Assembly: GCA_026826555.1 (NCBI GenBank)
Contig: JAKSZT010032888.1
Span: 1,123,928-1,187,927 of the forward strand
Direction of reading: 5' to 3'
Length of the DNA: 64,000 nucleotides
From: Tolypeutes matacus
Taxonomy: Eukaryota > Chordata > Mammalia > Cingulata > Chlamyphoridae
In this document: positions 58,128 through 64,000 of the stretch, piece by piece
Layout of the letters: each line of letters opens with the position of its first letter
Numbering within the stretch: position 1 is the first letter of the stretch
Notes under the pieces: generated by a model
What the model was told of the DNA's origin: nothing
What the model saw: the letters and a program-made list of their open reading frames with translations, nothing else
The model's database searches: none
Made by a program: the position numbers and the translations under genes

Positions 58128-58735
58128 AGGTGGAGCAGTTTGATATTGTTTATGAATTCCAAAAATAAATATCAAATTATGTTTGTAAACTGGATTGTTT
58201 CTCTGGGCATATTAGATAATATTGGATTCAGAAGTTTCACTTTTACTTGATTAAATAATGATTAAAGATTTGATTGGGCCACATCAGTAAGACATTGAGT
58301 CCCCAACTCCTTGGTGGGCAGGAACACACAGAGAAACCACACCACACAACAGAAAAGGGAGATTTGATGCTGGAGCCTAGGAAGAAAGCACACAAAGGAG
58401 CAGAAAGAAGGCTCAATTAGACATGGCAGAAGCCCTGGGAAGGAAAATAAGCCATTTGCCTGAAAGTCTACAGCTGACCTTGTGGAGAAAGCAGGACAGC
58501 TAAACCCAGAGAGAAACAAGCCCTGGGAAGAGAGGAACCCAGGAAGCCTGAACCTTTGCAAATGTCAGCAGCCATCTTGCTCCAACGTGTGGCAATAGAC
58601 TTTGGTGAGGGAAGTAACTCGCACTTTATGGCCTGGTAACTGTAAGCTTCCACCTTAAATAAATATCCTTTATAAAAACCAACCAATTATTGATATTTTG
58701 CATCAGGACACCTTTGGGCTGATTAATACACCATG
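58128..58735 (+). repeat. ~600 bp LTR-like dispersed repeat (copy 3)
   Basis: Colinear with copy 2: ggagcagtttgatattgttt, gatttgattgggccacatc, ccttggtgggcaggaacac, cagcagccatcttgctccaa, actttatggcctggtaactg, aaataaatatcctttataaa and a gggctgattaataca end. There is no reading frame of interest; the minus frames at 58262 and 58468 are antisense to it. Confidence 0.85.
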
Positions 58736-59289
58736 TTACTTCATAATTCTAAATTGTTATACATAATTTCAATAATAAGTCTTCTTCAAAATTCTTGACT
58801 CTTTGCTGAATTGTGTGCTAATAGGTCCATATAAATTATTTCATTTTGCACTATGAATTTTATGATGTGAAATCCAGCTGAAGATTTCCCCTAATTGATT
58901 TTAGGGCTATTGTTTCCTCAACATAAGTATATTAAGGCTAAGGATTAAGTGATCACTAATACATGCCTTCATTCATGAAACCAATAAGAATTTAATACAG
59001 TGTGAATTCTCACTTTTCCTACAAATTTTGCTGTATGAAAAAATGACTTGGTGTGTTTTTTCATGAATAACATCTCCAGCATGAATAATCTGGCACTCCC
59101 TCCAGGTGCTTCATCTTCTGGTTAAGGCTTATCTATCAGTTGAAAACAGTGGATGAAGACACTCTCATTTTCATTACATTTATATTTTGGGTTCTCTAAT
59201 GTTGTAAATCATCAAACTATCTACTAAAGTCTTTGCTATATCTGTAACACATCAATTCTCTCCAATATGAATTGGCTTAAACTGATGAA
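58736..59289. other. No feature recognised; probable 3' flank of the zinc-finger pseudogene
   Basis: Lies downstream of the last zinc finger of the minus-strand relic. AT-rich with no frame. It may include the old 3' UTR. Confidence 0.4.
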
Positions 59290-60470
<1,181 letters not shown>

Positions 60471-60471
60471 C

Positions 60472-61500
60472 ATAAAAGGTTTCTCCATAAAAATCCATTT
60501 ATATTCATGTGAATTCTATGCTAATAATCCAGTGATATTCTCCAATTAAAATCTTCCCCATGGCAGTTGCATACTATATTATTCTCTTGTGTGCAAAGAG
60601 ATAATCTCTTTTGTAGTATCCCAATTGCAGGGCTCTCATTAGTTTTGAAGACTTTATAATGTTTCAAAGATTAAGTATATGACCATATTTATGTAATTAT
60701 ATTTTTATAAAACCTTTTATAAAGGTTACACTTTTTTGCTCAAGTTAATTTTTCTCTAAATTCATACTATCACAGACTTTTTCTGGATTAGCACTAAAAT
60801 TCAACTTACAGTCAAATGACTGAACTGAATTCCCAGTTTATTCCACTCCCAGGTATCTACTTCAAAGACCAGGGTTCATGCCCAAAGAACTTACCAATGA
60901 AATGATGGTAGATGTGTCTCTTCTGCAAATATGTTGCATGGATAGTATTTCTTGTTCTTTTAGGAGCAGTTTCCTTTCCTGAAATGACCGAAAACAATTA
61001 CTTGCTAGACTAGCATTAGGGAAATGAAAATGTTTACAAGTCCCAGGTGGCCATATATTTGTTTCAAATGTGAAACTTATCTGGGAAAGAATATCAAAAT
61101 AAGGAATACTCTAGGCAGTAGAAAACCTCATAAAACAGTGAAAATTAGAATATATGTTCAAGGTTGTAATATGGGAAAAATCATTAAAAAGATTTTATGT
61201 TGAGGAGATAAAGAGAGAGAAAGCCACCTAAGAGAAAGACCAGGAAAAGAGCCATTAAGTTGAAGTTTAAATTCAATAGTGTATAAATATCCATTTCCTT
61301 AAAGCCACAGACACTTGAATATAAATTAACATGTGAATAGAACAATGACCACACGTGAGGAAAATTTTACCAATATTGACACCTACATTTTAGGAAAAAA
61401 ATCACTTAATGAAATCTCCAGTTGATATGTCCAAGAACCTACTAAATTCCTGACCAGGCTTCTCCTCTTCATGAAGCACAAGTTCCTAGAGTTCATCTGA
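60472..61500. other. Probable former intron or 5' region of the ZNF relic
   Basis: No finger or frame is visible. It lies between the zinc-finger exon relic and the KRAB-B-like segment, so it may contain the old intron. Confidence 0.4.
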
Positions 61501-61514
61501 ATTCAGGTTTTGGA

Positions 61515-61585
61515 AGAATCCAAGTCCTTCTCTCCAAAGTTCCTCTCCTTGCTCCAACTTGGAATGTCCATCTGATTTGCAGAAT
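61515..61585 (-). pseudogene. KRAB B-box-like exon remnant
   Basis: The minus strand reads tggacattccaagttggagc-aaggagaggaactttgg, close to the coding of the KRAB B-box core (LEQGEELW) that usually lies upstream of the finger exon. The KRAB box recruits the TRIM28 corepressor in intact proteins. The A-box exon was not found. This is a short match and modest evidence. Confidence 0.55.
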
Positions 61586-61674
61586 TGATGTCTTGGTTGT
61601 GGGGAAAAGTTAATGAAATCTTGAGTTCTGAGCAGTTAACAGGGTATTATCAAGTCCAGGGAAGGTGGCTGATT

Positions 61675-62135
61675 TAGTTTCCTAGTCTACTTAAGCAAAT
61701 GCCATGAAAAGGGCTGGCTTGAACAATGAAAACTCATTAGGTTATGGTTTTGAGGCCAGGAAAATGTCCTAATCAAGGTATCATCAAGGCAATGCTTCCT
61801 TCCAAAGACTGGCATTCTGGGGTTGACTGCTGGTGACTCTTGGTCCATAGCTTGTCACATTGTAAAACATGGCAGTATCTCCTTTTCTCTATTCTCTTCA
61901 CTGGATTCAACTTCTTACTTCTGATGGCTTTATGTCTGAATTTTATTTTCCTATGAAATATTTCAGTATCAGGATTCAGTCCCACCTGAATGATGTGAGA
62001 TACACCTTATCTAAAGTAACTACATAGAAAAGCCCTACTTAGAATAGATGTGTACCCACAGGAATCACAGGAATGCATTTGACTTAAGAGCATGTTTTTC
62101 TGGGATACATACAACTTCAAACCACCACATTCTAT
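61675..62135 (+). repeat. Dispersed repeat family X2, copy 2
   Basis: Colinear with 31935-32324 and longer at its left end (gtttcctagtctacttaag, gctggcttgaacaatgaaaa, ttatggttttgaggccagg). The end, catgtttttctgggatacat with cttcaaaccaccaca, is the same. Confidence 0.8.
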
Positions 62136-62139
62136 CCTC

Positions 62140-62977
62140 TGGACATAAAAAAGACACGTTCTTTCTATATGCAAAATACATTTATTCCATCACAATATCC
62201 CAAAAAGCCTTAGGTCATTTTAGAAACATACTTAGCACAAAGTCAAATAAAAATAAGTTACGGTTGTGGTTAGTACTGGGGCTCAATTCCCATCTGTAGA
62301 CCTGTGAAACCTAGGGAACAAGTTTTCTACTTCCAATATACAATGGAGGGAGAGGAATAGGATAAACATTTCAATTTCTATAAGGAGAAATTATAGGGAA
62401 AACAAGGGTCATGGGTTCCAAACAATGACAATAACTTGCAATCCATGCTCAACTAAATTTCAACGTTTAGAAGAAATCTATGAATTGATGTTTTCTCCTC
62501 TGGGACTGAAGAACTGGCAGCCCCACCCCCTCCAAAATCTTGTGCAGATTCACACTCTCTGCAAACACCAGTGTAAAGGCCTCATCCTCTGAGAATACCG
62601 GGGTCGTGGCCAGACCCTCTAAAATCCCCAGTAAAAGGCAATCCTCTAAGGACAGTGGGGTGGTAGCTAGAGTGTCTGAAATCCTGAGGTAATAGGTTCC
62701 AATCTCTCATAACTGTAGATGAAACACTTCCAGAACAATGGAGCAGCAATCCAAATCCTGGAACAAACTCACCTTTCACATACACAAGGATTGGCCTGCT
62801 ATCCTGGCCTGAAAAGATGACTTTGGTCCATACCTCAGCATCCATTGCTCTGCCCTTGAAGTGATTTTGCCTTCAATCTGTACCTTTTAATCGAGGCTGG
62901 CTGTAGTTCCATTCATATTGATATCACAAATAAACTATGCATTTTGCCTGTCACACACAGAGGTCCAAATATCAGGT
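62140..62977. other. No gene recognised
   Basis: Contains an 87-codon minus frame (62582-62845, with DAEVWTKVIFSGQDSRPILVY) that I cannot assign. The repetitive-looking text near 62580-62700 (ctctgagaataccgggg, ctctaaggacagtgggg) suggests an old LTR, but no second copy is present. Confidence 0.35.
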
Positions 62978-63077
62978 GTTTGTGTGGGATGTGGTGGGAG
63001 GTGTGGGAGGTGGGCAACATGGGAATCCCAGAGGCTTCCATGTAATATTTTCGGTAATCTAAGCACCTCTTAAAATA

Positions 63078-63118
<41 letters not shown>

Positions 63119-63240
63119 CATTTTTGTAAGCAAATGCACATATACGCATATATATTTATTTATCATTTTACAAATAGTGGTATGTATTGTGAAAATTTTG
63201 ATTTTTACCCACAATAAAAAATAAATAAATTAAAAAATAA
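62978..63240 (+). repeat. Retroposon 3' end (family X3), copy 2
   Basis: Starts abruptly at gtttgtgtgggatgtggtgg (5' truncation) and matches 56997-57235. A (TA)n run of about 15 units lies at 63081-63113, where copy 1 has a shorter mixed TA/TG run. The end is A-rich. Confidence 0.82.
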
Positions 63241-64000
63241 TAAAGTGAAAGGTTGGGGGAAAGTGTTCCATGCAAATAACAACAAAAAAAAAAGGAGCTG
63301 GAGTAGAGCAGATATATGTAAAATAACAATATTGCATTATATGAAAAACAATTTTGCAACTGGTAAATTGTTCCTGTGATCAGTATCCTGTAATTTTTTT
63401 CATACAAAAGAAACTTGTTTTAATTGAGGAGGGGTGGAGAAGAGATATAGTTTTGGATACTTCATTTTTCTTTAACCCTTTATTATAATCTTTAATTAAA
63501 ATAATCTATCTGGATCAATAATGATTTAGCATGACTACAGTTGAAAAAGATTTTGAGTATTTCTGCCTCACAATATTATGAGTTGGCAAATTGTTATCTC
63601 CTCTAATTAACTCTAATAAGATGCTGAAGAATTCTTAATGAGGAATTTGATTTCTAGAAAGAATTATGACCTAAATGGAAATTAAATAACTACATCAATA
63701 ATTTATTTCATTCTTGGAGATTATTATGTCCAATAGTTAGAGCTGCAATATAAATTTAGAATTATGCTACAATTAATTTCTATTATATTTGAATTATTAC
63801 TTACATTTATAAATGTTTCTTGCAATGCTTTTTTTAAAATAATTGATTAAATTAAATCTAACCTGGCCTTGGACTGTCTTAAAATTTGTAATTTCTTATT
63901 ATCTATTTTTCTATTTATTTTACAATATAGGACTTTTTAACAGCTAAAAAAGCCATTGATTATATACTTTGGATAGATCATATAGTATGTGAATATATCA
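63241..64000. other. No gene recognised
   Basis: AT-rich sequence to the window end without a recognised repeat or frame. Confidence 0.45.

Overview
This is eukaryotic, clearly placental-mammal DNA: AT-rich, intron-scale spacing, LINE-1 elements, MIR and L2 relics, tRNA-derived SINEs, endogenous retroviruses and olfactory-receptor (OR) sequences. The tRNA-derived SINE (two clean copies, each with target-site duplications) and several lineage-type dispersed repeats look to me, from memory only, like those of Xenarthra (sloth, armadillo, anteater). That species call is inference; the mammalian call is secure. I see no intact protein-coding gene that is likely to be functional. The window reads as a degenerate OR pseudogene cluster heavily invaded by retroelements, with a KRAB zinc-finger relic at the right end.

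Layout. 1-84: end of a ~600 bp LTR-like repeat. 1132-1790 (-): decayed OR relic. 2195-3440 (-): lineage-type retroposon. 4218-8297 (+): L1 copy 1, internally deleted, with target-site duplications. 8546-16071 (+): L1 copy 2, about 7.5 kb and full length in structure, with ten ~110 bp tandem units in its 5' UTR and a SINE inserted in ORF1. 16725-25345: duplication block A, holding an OR9G-like pseudogene, a betaretrovirus-like provirus remnant (ERV1, minus strand) and an RPS2 processed pseudogene. 25850-32324: mostly unassigned sequence with L2 and MIR relics and one dispersed repeat. 32325-44460: duplication block B, with a second OR9G-like pseudogene, another OR pseudogene on the minus strand, inserted L1 3' sequence and a fragment of the same RPS2 pseudogene. 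44462-45060: another copy of the lineage-type retroposon. 45065-50903 (+): ERV2, 5'-truncated, with gag, pro/dUTPase, pol, env and 3' LTR remnants. 50904-57240: mostly unassigned, with an L1 tail and a ~600 bp repeat. 58128-58735: second long copy of that repeat. 59290-61600 (-): KRAB/C2H2 zinc-finger pseudogene interrupted by a SINE. 61675-63240: two more dispersed repeats.

The sequence supports a relative history. An RPS2 retrocopy landed first. The OR9G/RPS2 segment then duplicated in direct orientation. The two OR9G copies carry different disabling lesions, so they appear to have decayed separately. ERV1 inserted into block A only: block B retains the uninterrupted site, and ERV1 is flanked by 6-bp direct repeats differing at one base. 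A polyadenylated retrocopy with 29 uninterrupted A residues then seems to have landed inside ERV1 gag. I found no convincing previously undescribed functional system. The most distinctive items are the regular ~110 bp monomer array in the L1 5' UTR, the nested datable insertions, and the repeat families that share a 3'-end module.
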